A stretch of 64,000 nucleotides of DNA from the NCBI GenBank assembly GCA_005281725.1, contig SSBO01000001.1, positions 686,956 to 750,955 on the forward strand, read 5' to 3'. A model generated the notes under the pieces. It saw nothing but the letters and a program-made list of their open reading frames with translations. It was not told the origin of the DNA and ran no database searches. The stretch comes from Wuchereria bancrofti. Its lineage: Eukaryota; Nematoda; Chromadorea; Rhabditida; Onchocercidae. The translations under genes were made by a program, and so were the position numbers. Positions 1 through 9,780 of the stretch are shown here, one piece after another (the first letter of the stretch is position 1; each line of letters opens with the position of its first letter).

Positions 1-1896
1 AAATGAGAATGTTTGATTACTGTATGTATGCATGTAAGGGAGTTAAAATGGTGTAATGAATACAATGGCCAAAATTCAGCAGTTATTTTAATGAGTTACT
101 AGTAAAAGACTGAGAGGATAAACATTAGAAAATGTGCTGTTCAATTTTGGTTTTAGGAATGAATGAATCAATTTTGTTAAATTTATTCATTTTTGAGGCT
201 GTTTTAGCGTTTAAAAGTGTAATGTTAGGATTATTTTTTAATTCACTAGGGTGTGTGGAATGATTTTACCTTTAAACTGCATCAATATTTTGATGTAAAA
301 TTGATCGAAAATAGTACATTTAGTGTCAAATTATAGGTGAATCAAATTAGCATTCATGATTTGTGTAACTGAACAATTAGAAACAATATACCTGAAAGAT
401 TTATCAAGAAAAAAGCAAAAATTTGCATAAATTCCACTTGTGCTAGATACTTAGTTTTTCAAATGTAATTTTGATTTTGTATTTTGCATAAGTAAGTTTT
501 TTTTTCCTGAAAGGTGTAAAGGTGAAAACTGAAAAGAGTTTTTTCTGGAAGGTTTAGTATTCGATGAAATGTAACAAATTTTCAAAAATTTGTTGCATAT
601 AAAGGTTTTTTTGAGGTGGGAGAAGAAAAAGAAAAAAAAAACAAAATTGGAAAGGTCACATGAAGTAGGTGTGAATTTCATTCGGCTCACAACCGCCGGA
701 CAAAGATATATATTAGTGAAAAAAGGTGCAGAACGAATAATTATAGAATCAATGAGATTTTGAGGGAAAAAAAATTGATTCGCAATTTTTGAATTACCAG
801 GTGCGACAATTTTATTGCTATTAATACTGCTGCTACTACTACTTTTGTACTGCAAGGAGATTTGCTATAGCAATGACACTTTCAATTTTCAGAAATGAAA
901 TTATAAAATGACGAGTTAATTTAATTTTAAAGTTTCACTTTTCATATTTGCTAAAAAAAAACTCGATAGTTAGTTAAGTCGTTTTCATCACTAGTCATAT
1001 TGTTATTGACTTAAAATGTGCAAAAAAAGTTTAGCGGAAACGTTTAAACATTAATTATAATAAAATTTGTACTTGAAATTTTAATGTTAGCCATATTTTA
1101 CCAATCATAAATGCAAATTTCGCATCCTCTTTATTTAATTTAATTGATTGATGGGCAATTTTTTAATAATCTTTGTTTCTTTTTTTCTTTTTACAACTTA
1201 TATGATAATAAAATCGATATTTTGCGTTTTTTTTTTTAAAATCATATCCACGGAGTTCTTTCCTTTTTTAAGCTCAATATTTGATACTTGAAATGATTAA
1301 ATTCTGAATGTAATCTTTTTTTTTAATGAATTAATAATCACAGTGTTGTTTGAAAAAGATAACAAATTAAATGCCCCTTTTTTTAAAAAATTCATTGACT
1401 AGTATTTTTAATACATATACATAAGTAATGAAATTTAAAAGTTCGCAATATCATATTCGATAAAAAATTAATAATTGAACAAAATTTAAAGGATTCTATC
1501 ACAAATTTTACCAATTTTTGCACTCCAATAAATTTTACACAATAATAATAATTATAACTTTGATGAAAATAAGGATTCGCTCTAAAAGCAAAACTGGGAA
1601 ATAATGATTTATTTGATTATGCCCTGTTTATATACTTTAAGGTTTTAAAAATTTTTTTTTCCCTTCCCTTTTTTATATATATCAAAACTATTAAGCAAGA
1701 ATAATTAGTTAAAAACAAATTACGATATGGAAGCAATTAATAAGAAAGCTTTTAAGCTTATTGTCAACATATATTTATATACATATATATTTTTTTTTAT
1801 ATCTATAATTAGCATTATAATAAAGTAGATACATGTTATATTATTGATTGATAAAAAAAGGATATTAATGAAAAAAAAAAATTTTTTTTTTTTCAA
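1..1896. other. Region downstream of ant-1
   Basis: A+T-rich sequence holding the presumed ant-1 3' UTR. No AATAAA was found immediately after the ant-1 stop. A possible minus-strand serine-rich mini-exon (849-798) is described in the findings. The minus-strand open frame at 451-855 runs through a poly-Phe T tract and is not called. Confidence 0.6.
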
Positions 1897-2129
1897 TTAA
1901 TTTTCAAAATTATGAATATTCCTGTGCTCATCCCTTGCCTTATCCTCTTTTTTCTTCTTCATCCGTCGATTTTGAAACCAAATTTTGATCTGTCGTTCAG
2001 TGAGACCCAACGTTCGGTTTAATTCAATGCGCCGTCGTCGGGTTAAATATTTGTTGTAGTGAAATTCCTTCTCAAGTTCTAGCGTTTGCTGACGACTATA
2101 CGTTTGTCTTCCTCTCTTCTTACAATTAT
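1897..2129 (-). CDS. ant-1: Antennapedia-type homeobox terminal exon (ant-1-like)
   Basis: This exon encodes an Antp/Ubx-class homeodomain. It opens at acceptor CATTGCAG (AG at 2131-2130) with AT, which completes the single G of the exon ending at 4745 as GAT (Asp). The homeodomain starts [20 protein letters not shown] and has [10 protein letters not shown] then [21 protein letters not shown]48, F49, Q50 and N51 are intact. Against Drosophila Antp, recalled from memory, helix 2 is altered (NRTLG for AHALC) and position 56 is Lys instead of Trp. A 15-16-residue tail ends HNFEN, then TAA. Joined to the shared exon the product is 208 residues. I see no upstream exon of its own in 2130-3269, and no YPWM. 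C. elegans lacks this class; I recall it named ant-1 in Brugia. A mab-5 identity is unlikely because a better mab-5 candidate starts at 51408. Confidence 0.85.
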
Positions 2130-3269
2130 CTGCAATGAATGCCGTTTTGTTTCTGGTTCATCGCGGGAAGTGAAGAGCACAGGAACATAGATATATATAT
2201 ATATATATGTAAATTTATATAATGTTAAATTTTACAATAAATAAAACTTTCTAGTTTTCTTTTTTAAAGAAAAAAAAAATTTATGTTAATAAAAATAAAA
2301 ATATTAAATAAGAAAAGGCAAAAGAGATGCAAAATTAATCAATGTAACGCTTTAAAAAAGCTTTAGAAGATAAAACATAATATGAAGTAGCACTCTTTGC
2401 ATTTTGCAAAATAATCAGAATTTATTCAAATAAATTTAAGTTGAATTGAAGTTTAGAAGTTTTAAGCCTGGAAAATTCAAAGCTTTAACATTATTATTGA
2501 TAACAAAAAAAAAAAATCAAGCGGGAGAGAGAGATCGTTAAAACTTATTCAAATTTTACTATAGAATAGAAGTTATAAGTTAGATTAAATATTAAAGCTT
2601 GAAGTTTAAATTGTTGATGAAATTTTTCTTGTAAAATTTCATTGAATTGTAATTGAAAAAGAAAAAGAGAGACAAATTTTTTTGTCATTCATAATTTCTT
2701 CATTTGTCCATTCAAACAAAAAAGAAAAAAAAAAAAGAGAAAAGGCGCTCATACAACATTTTCATATACGGTAATCAACTTAAAAACTTATGATCACAAT
2801 CAAACATACAATGCGTCAAACTAAAAAAAGAAAATTAGTTTTTTTTTTTTTTGTTTTTTTTTGCGAATAAAATTGATTCAAATGCATAAATTAAATTGAA
2901 AAATTAACAGATAAAAATTTGTTAACAAATTTGCAAAATTTTAACTTTCATCTAAATTAATTAAATAAATTATTTTTTCTTTGTTAGCAATATTTTCTTA
3001 ATTAATACAATAATCACTTAAAAATATGACTATTTGCTAATTATACGAAACAAACTGACTGCTTTTTCATTTAATATATCTTTTCATCATTCATTTTAGT
3101 AAATAATGCATCAGTTTGTCGCATTTTCTTCCTTTTTAATAATCAATAAAAATCACCGGTAATAAAGTAAAGAGAAACATTGATTTGATTGAATGCATTT
3201 ATAGTAAACATGAAAAATGCACACATACACAAAGATAAAGAAAAAAAAAAAAAGATTACAAATTAAATT
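2130..3269 (-). other. Spacer between the two homeobox exons (egl-5 3' UTR / ant-1 intron)
   Basis: This stretch is A+T-rich with no credible coding exon on either strand. It must hold the 3' UTR of the EGL-5 form, and it is intronic for the ant-1 form, whose intron would run 4744-2130 (2,615 bases). I looked for an alternative 5' exon carrying a YPWM-type motif for the Antp homeobox and found none. A long T tract at about 2840-2862 and an AT-dinucleotide run at about 2191-2208 are the only evident low-complexity tracts. Confidence 0.7.
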
Positions 3270-3712
3270 TCATATATTTGGTGGACAAATAGGATAGGGT
3301 ACATAGGATGCTGGATGAGGTGGTACCTGATTGGGCCATGGTTGGGGCATTGTTGGCATTGTTGGCATGCACCAACTTGCACCACTTGCTACCTTTTTAT
3401 CCACACGTTCATCAGTTGTAACCGCTGCTACAGCTGCTGCAGCTGCAGCTGCACTATCAACAACTAATTGCTTAGGTGGATTTGCTGGAAGTAAAGCAGA
3501 ATGTTCATTTTGTTCCTCGCATCGATTCTTCTCCTTCTTGGCTTTCATTCGACGATTTTGAAACCATATTTTGATTTGTCGGTCACTCAAATTGGTCTGT
3601 AGTCGAAGCTCTTCACGTTGCTTTTTACTCACATAACTGCTTTGCTGGAATTTGCTTTCGAGTACCGATGTCTGATAACGTTGATATGTTTGACGACCCT
3701 TCTTCGATTGTG
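3270..3712 (-). CDS. egl-5: EGL-5 homeobox terminal exon (posterior Hox, Abd-B class)
   Basis: This is the terminal coding exon of an egl-5-type posterior Hox gene. The acceptor is TTGCAG (AG at 3714-3713). The exon opens with CA, completing the G left by the exon ending at 4745 (GCA, Ala), then QSKKGRQTYQRYQTSVLE. The homeodomain starts at the SKKGRQTY serine, with helix 3 [18 protein letters not shown] (W48, F49, N51). QQSSYVSKKQREELRLQT is, from memory, characteristic of nematode EGL-5. After it come a Glu/Lys linker, an eight-alanine run and a Met/Pro/Trp-rich tail ending PICPPNI, then TGA. Joined to the 4745-5138 exon it gives 278 residues. The intron is 1,032 bases. In C. elegans EGL-5 patterns the tail and male structures; here the role is inferred by homology. 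No AATAAA was seen close after the stop. Confidence 0.93.
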
Positions 3713-4744
3713 CTGCAATTTTAGTTCAAACAAAATTCTCCCAAAAATTTTCGTAAAGCCTTTTTCGAACTCGTTCACTTTTATCATTTTGGGATTTTAT
3801 TTTAATTTCAAAATTTACATAAATTTTTATTTTCAAATTTTCAACAATTTTTGAAATTTATCATCATTATCAAAAAATGAAAATAAAAATAGAATTTTTA
3901 AAGGAAAACTGATTCATGAAAAGGCATCAAATAATAAATAGATTAATTATTGTTAATTTGTTAATTAAAATGAACATATTAAGGGAAGAAATGAAGGATG
4001 TCAAATTTTAAGAATAAAATTTCAATTTCTTTTCAATTTCAAAAATTGCTACTATTTTGTAAAGTTTTACAAATTTATAAAGGGTAAATTCTTCATTGGT
4101 GATTATTTAAAATATTACACGTTCCATCAAATTAGTTAAATTCAAAAAATTGATCAGTTAGCAAGCGACAATGTAATGTTTATCGCCGTAATTAACTGTA
4201 ATGAGGATTATCATTAGTCAACAAATGAACAAAACTACAATAATAATGTAATGATAAACGGGACATTAAATAAAAGATGATGTGATGAGATTCTCTACAG
4301 AGTGACACCTATAATAACCATAAAGAAATGCTTCAGAAATTTAGTACATGAATTGAGCTATGAATACTTTTTAATATTTAGCTGTTGAGCTATTAGTTGA
4401 ATTATATGAAATAAAAAAATTGTATTTAAATGTAAATGGATCAAAAATGTTGAACCTAATAATCGAGTGTTCTAATAGAATTGAACCCAATAATCAAATG
4501 ATCTAATGGAACCTAATGAAATGCTTCATTAAAAAGAGAGTGCAAAGAGTATTAAATAAAAATTTATGGACAATTAAATAAAATAAAAAGAGAGAATGAG
4601 TATTAGCAGTATGTATACACCCATAAATTGGCCCTTAGAGACGAATAGATGGACAAACAAACACAAAAATGATTGAGCGAGAAAATTGAATTAAAATGCC
4701 AGATAGCCATCATAAACATAAATTTTCATTAAATTTAAACTTAC
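3713..4744 (-). other. egl-5: Intron between shared exon and egl-5 homeobox exon
   Basis: The donor GTAAGT (4744-4739) and acceptor TTGCAG (ending 3713) bound 1,032 bases of A+T-rich sequence. No exon-like segment was seen. A short stretch at about 4441-4520 repeats the phrase 'aatcgagtg/aatcaaatg ... tctaatagaa/tctaatggaa', a weak local duplication. Confidence 0.75.
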
Positions 4745-5138
4745 CATAATTTGGCCAATGTGGAGGTGCGTAACATTGCGCTGGCCAAGCAGAAAATGCA
4801 GCCGCAGCTGGATTCATCGGCTGTCCAAATTGTTGATAATAATTAGGCCAATTACCATATTGCTGTACATATGCAGCAGCAGCACTCTGATATAAGGTTG
4901 GATCCGGTTGAGTGGTAGTTGAATTTGGGTCACTGCTATCGGAGGAACCAGAAGATTTTGTAGTGGTCGACGATGAATTAGTATGACCAACACCTTGAGT
5001 CATTTGTGCAAGCCGTTGCAGATGATCATCTGTTGGAATAACAGCAGCTACTGCAGCTGTTGCTGCTGCATCCTGAAAAGTTCGTGAACCGGAAGCCGGA
5101 AATTCGAAACCCATCGCTGAAAGTGTTGGTGCATTCAT
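4745..5138 (-). CDS. egl-5: Shared 5' coding exon of the egl-5 / ant-1 Hox locus
   Basis: This exon encodes the N-terminal 131 residues of a Hox transcription factor, starting MNAPTLSAMGFEF. It has alanine runs (about residues 24-33, 86-89 and 111-114), a Ser/Thr-rich linker (55-77) and a Trp/Tyr/Pro-rich end in which WPNY occurs twice (W97 and W128) with a further WPA at 118. The last WPNY abuts the splice site and may act as a degenerate hexapeptide contacting PBC-class cofactors; that role is inferred. The donor is G|GTAAGT at 4745/4744 and leaves one base of a split codon. That phase fits both downstream homeobox exons (3712 and 2129). The ATG at 5138 is the first codon of the open frame; weak trans-splice acceptor candidates lie at about 5161 and 5186. 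Without splicing the frame stops at 4710. The composition fits a Hox activation region; the EGL-5 assignment rests on the next exon. Confidence 0.88.
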
Positions 5139-5160
5139 GTTGCTGTTCCTTATTTTATGG

Positions 5161-5195
5161 CTGCTTTTACCATGTACAATAAATTCTCAGTAAAA
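5161..5195 (-). promoter_or_regulatory. Candidate trans-splice acceptors upstream of the egl-5/ant-1 ATG
   Basis: Reading the minus strand toward the ATG at 5138, two AG dinucleotides could accept a spliced leader. One follows a pyrimidine-rich run (TTTTCTTTTACTGAG, AG at 5187-5186); the other is GTAAAAGCAG (AG at 5162-5161), 22 bases before the ATG. Neither matches the TTTTCAG consensus, so trans-splicing here is only a guess. Confidence 0.2.
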
Positions 5196-5460
5196 GAAAA
5201 CAAGACGAAGGAACAAAAAAGGTGAAAAAATGAAGATAGTTGATCAGTACGAGATAATAGAATGGAATTAATTGAATTGAATGAATATAAATCAGTTGAA
5301 TTAATACGGATCAATTGATCGGATGAATTGAATCGATTAGATCACACTTTAATCTTATTCTTCTTCTTTTGCTACTACATAAAATAGCACTGCTACTGCT
5401 TCTTTGCACATTTGAATATTGCTACCATAACTGCACAAATGTAATTAGCCATTAATACAC

Positions 5461-5690
5461 ATGCATAACCTTGTTCTGCAAGCAAGGCATGCACACCATA
5501 TCAGCAGTAGTTGTAGTAGTAGTAGTAAAAGCAGCAGTAGCAGTAGCAGCAATACCAACAGCTCAAAATACCGTATTCCAAATGAAAAGGGGCGGAGCTG
5601 TTCTTTTCCAATCTTTTGCTATTGCTTTGCTCCACTTCTTTTCTCTCTTACTACTCCCTCTTGGTTGCTGATATGAGATGAACAAACTTA
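5461..5690 (-). promoter_or_regulatory. Upstream region of the egl-5/ant-1 unit, possible promoter
   Basis: This block lies 320-550 bases upstream of the shared exon and is richer in G+C than its surroundings. On the minus strand it contains GCTCCGCCCC (a GC-box-like core, about 5587-5600), followed by a GCT/ACT trinucleotide-rich tract (about 5500-5550). The two open frames through it are trinucleotide-repeat artefacts. A promoter role is inferred from position and base composition only. Confidence 0.3.
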
Positions 5691-5930
5691 GAAAGTCTTT
5701 TTGTGGGCGTTCACTAATGAAATTCTGATTGGTTAAATCGCCTGAAAAATCAAATCAAAAATTACATGATTGTAAGATGTCACTGAAAAAGGAGGACAAT
5801 CAGTTAACATCAAAATATATTTGAGCGCATTTTCCTGATTAAAAACGTTATCATCATACATGAATGTATATTATAGCGACAAATATTAGATTAAAATATT
5901 AGAGCATGAAAAAAAAAGAGGAAAAAAAAA

Positions 5931-5955
5931 GAAAAGAAAAGAAAAGAAAAGAAAG
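5931..5955. repeat. (GAAAA)n pentanucleotide repeat
   Basis: Five GAAAA units, following A-rich sequence upstream of the egl-5/ant-1 unit. Confidence 0.85.
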
Positions 5956-8199
5956 GTAGCAGAAAAGGCAAGAAATTTACGCTTTAAATTTTCTAATAAA
6001 ATTGACCATTTGAACAGTTTAGTTGTCTTTCAAATAGCTCAAGCGTCAATAACGCATAGCAATAGCAATATTACTTATAATAATTGGGCGCTTAATGTAC
6101 TATTAAAATTTGATTGCCTTTATTCATCAGATTTTCGTTATTTTTTTTTCTCATTCATGCATAAAATTTTTATTTAGCAAATCAAACGAAATGAAAACTA
6201 AAGATCAAATAAATAAAATCGTTTTAAAAAAAAGAAACAAAAAAAGAAAATGAGATCATCTATATGCCATTCGTGTAACGCGTCCTGTATTTTTGTCCTA
6301 AGTCAACGATTGTTGTAATTTTGATACTAATTTAAATAAATTCTTTACATCCAAACTAATAAATTAAATAGTCTTGTTACTAATACTTTATTTGGTGTTA
6401 AATCATTACTATTCTAATTCGGTATCTATAAATACTAATGTAAGAGTTAAGACAACAAAAAATTCTTCAGTCATTTTGTTAACAAAGTTTATTAGTATTA
6501 GCAATCAGGTTATTCCTATTTAGTTTCTTAGTGTAAATTTAAAATATTCACAACTTTTATCAATCTATTTTTCCTTCGTTTAAAAATTATATTTAGTCAT
6601 GATTACGATTAAATATAATTTTAAATATAATGAGATACTTGAAGTAGTTCTTCCTTCATTTCTTGAAAGTTCAAATTAAATATTTGGCAGAAAATTTTCA
6701 TTTGAAGACAAAATATCAGTTTCCAAATTCTGGATGTTAACGTACGAATAGTCTAAATGATGGTCAGAAATGATTAGTATACTATTGGATAATTTGGCAT
6801 TGTGTAAAATTTATGGCTACAATTCAAATGAATGAGCCATTGATAGATAACAATTTTTCAGTCCCTTCTAGTAGGCTAATAAATTAGAACACCTCCAGAA
6901 GAACCCTTTATCATTATGAGGTCATTTCATATTTGCATTGATCTATGTGCTTACGTTTTAGCCAACTGTATGTTTACACTTTAATTTCAAAAATATTTTA
7001 ATTAAATTCTGGATATTTTGTATTTATAATAAAAATCATATTATTTTAAAAATTTGAAGTGAAAAAATAAAAAAGTTTTGTAAGACAAAATTCATAATAA
7101 TTAGAAAAGTTGATAATTTAAAAACTAGCAGCATCGTCTGGAATGTTCTCACATTCAATTGCAATCATAAAATAAGCCGAAATCATTTTAAAAATCAATG
7201 CATCAGAAAAATTCAATTTTCAGGGCCACATGAATTGTATGTTCATGTTAAGCAGGTGCAGATGGAAAATTTTTCAACCGTTGTTAGGGGAAACTATTAC
7301 ATTCTGTAACCATCAGCTATATGAATTAATACAAATTCAATATAATCGGTGATATCATTATTAGAGCTAGTTAAGTTAGAAATATTTCTAACTAGCCCAA
7401 ATAATATTTCCATTGGTTACTGTAAAAATTATCAGCACACTTTTTTATGCTCTTAATTTAGTTAGCAATTTATTAAGCAATCATAATTTCAGCATAAAAA
7501 CTCGCTATAAAATTAATATTATTAGCTAATTTCTTTATCACTGAATTTATTAATTAAATATAATTAATCAATGATAATCAAGCAATGAATTATCTTAATG
7601 CACATCAATATTGTGTCTAATTATATAATAAATGAAGTAATCGATGTAATTCGCTTAGCAGATGGATTTGGATTAATATCTGGTAATTTGAGAATTTTGT
7701 TACAAAATTAACGACTCATCTAAAAGTCATTTAAAAAATCGTTTCAGTAATTTATTTTGTCTGTTAAATTTAATTAAATAAACAATAATGAACATCTTAG
7801 AAATGTAAATGCAGTAGTAAATTTTTGTGAAACTATCAAATTAGGAACATAATTAATTTTCAAGCGTTTTTCCTCTTTATCTAAGTATAAGTATATCAAG
7901 CTTAAATTATCAAAGTAATAAAATACAAATTGTGAATTTCATGGGTAACGGGTAAAAAGGAAAAAGAAACAAGTTATAGGGGAAGGAATCAGTACTATAA
8001 CAAAAACATGGACGGGTTATAAATGGGGTATATTCAACGAAAAAAAAAAGTTAAAAATTCAGGATAGAACTGAAAGGCATACAAACAAACATTTCCTCTA
8101 TCCAATTCCATGTGCGCAGATGGAGAAATGTGGCATAGAATCGGAAAATAGGAAAAGGGTAAAAGAAAGATCCCCGCACCCTGATTTGCAGCAGGTATG

Positions 8200-8246
8200 G
8201 GTGTGTGTGTATGTATGTGTGTGTGTGTGTGTGTATGTGTATGTAT
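8200..8246. repeat. GT/ATGT microsatellite
   Basis: GT units interrupted by ATGT. This generates the His/Thr-rich frames on the minus strand. Confidence 0.9.
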
Positions 8247-9399
8247 TTGTACTGAAAGTGGTAAAAGATTCGAACAATGCAATAATGGATTTTATGGTAC
8301 AATTTTTGGGAAAATTTTTAAATTTGCTAAAAAAAGTTTTATAAAAAAGCACTGAAAAGAAGAATTTTAAAAGGCGAAAAAAAAAAGCGAGAAAATCTTG
8401 GCGCCTTAAAGTCCAGGCCAAAATTTTTAATTTCGTCAAGGAGAAAATTTAATTTTGTTAGACTGACAATGATATGAGTAACATAAATAGGAAAGAAAAA
8501 TGAAGAAGTAAGAAATAAGTAGAATATAGTGGCGCCACGAAGACGATGCGCATATGGCCTTTCAGTCAAACCCACCGGATTGAATATTTGAAATGAGATA
8601 CAGGAAATGGTTAGCAAATGAACGAATCATCGACCCTGTCAATCGAATATTGTGAGAGAGTCACATTTTCCGTTTCTGTTGCTTCTTCATTTTATTTTTC
8701 ACACATCCGGTTAATGAAGTTTGACATCACCACAGTATCTCTTTAATTCATTTATCGGCAACTGATAATTCTTTTGGATGTAGAATAATGATACTAAATG
8801 CATCGTATAATGTAACTTATTTTTGTTATTTATTTTTCTATAGTTACTTTTGATCACTATCAAAATATAGAGTCAATGAGTAATTAAGCAATTAAATAAT
8901 TATAGAAAGAAAAAATACAGGGACTAGGAAAAGTTCAGGATAATGAAACTCAAGTATGACATTTCAATAGTTGAATTTTTATTCGAAAAAATTGATAAAA
9001 TTGATTGTGTTTAGCATGAAGATTTATTTTGGTTTAAAATATTTCAAAGTAAGAAGAAACTGATAATTTCACAGTGTATCCGATCAATTTAAATTTCATA
9101 GAAATATTATGGAAAACCAAGAATAGATTCTTCCGGAATATACAATTATTAGTTAATAAATGCAATTACATAATCAATGATATATAAGTAATGCAAAATC
9201 AAACAAAACGAACTATTTTCATTTCTCAAATTGAATTTAAAATGAAAATTATGACTATTTCATTGCTAGATCAATTTTATAAAATAATAATAATTGATAT
9301 TTTATTTGTCATCACCCCTTAATAAGTGTGTATGGAAATCTTAAAAAAGAGAACAAATTTTTTTTTTTCGAAAACCAATCAGATTAATTCTAATTAGTA

Positions 9400-9515
9400 T
9401 CATTATTGTTAATGGTATTATTATCAAATGCTATCATCATTATCCTTACCATCATCTACATTACCAAAAACTATCACCATCATCATCACTTGTTATTATT
9501 ATCATCATCATCAGG
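9400..9515. repeat. ATC/ATT trinucleotide-rich tract
   Basis: Imperfect ATC, ATT and CAT units over about 115 bases. Confidence 0.8.
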
Positions 9516-9717
9516 TGAGCATCAAAATGTTACGATAGCAATTCGTTACCCCCTTAAGTATTGTTTGGATTCTTAAATTCTCGCTTCTACCTTCTCTTCC
9601 CGTTGCACGATCACTTCCCCATATAATATTACCCCATACTACTGGTCCCGGTGCAGTTGCATTAACGAAAATGGGTATTTTATGAGTATTGCTTGCTGCC
9701 TGCCTTATATTTTCCAT
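9511..9717 (-). CDS. Hypothetical 68-codon open frame
   Basis: An ATG-initiated frame begins MENIRQAASNTHKIPIFVNA, contains PGPVVWGNIIWGSDRATGRE and ends ILMLT. It is unusual here for its balanced composition and higher G+C, and it is not built from a simple repeat. It sits between an ATTCC pentanucleotide run and an ATC-rich tract. No splice partner, poly(A) signal or known family was recognised. It may be a chance frame in a conserved regulatory island. Confidence 0.15.
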   Translation of the reverse strand: MENIRQAASNTHKIPIFVNATAPGPVVWGNIIWGSDRATGREGRSENLRIQTILKGVTNCYRNILMLT

Positions 9718-9730
9718 TCATTTTGATACC

Positions 9731-9780
9731 ATTTCATTCCATTCCATTCCATTCTAATCCATTTCATTTCATATCATTTC
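9731..9780. repeat. ATTCC pentanucleotide run
   Basis: ATTCC units in a row, decaying to ATTTC units. Simple pentamer repeat. Confidence 0.8.

Noticed and set aside
3331..3561. Plus-strand 76-codon open frame
   Set aside because: It is antisense to the egl-5 homeobox exon, which has a clear homeodomain.
8034..8439. Overlapping minus- and plus-strand frames rich in His/Thr or Val/Cys
   Set aside because: They are translations of a GT microsatellite and its A/T-rich flanks.
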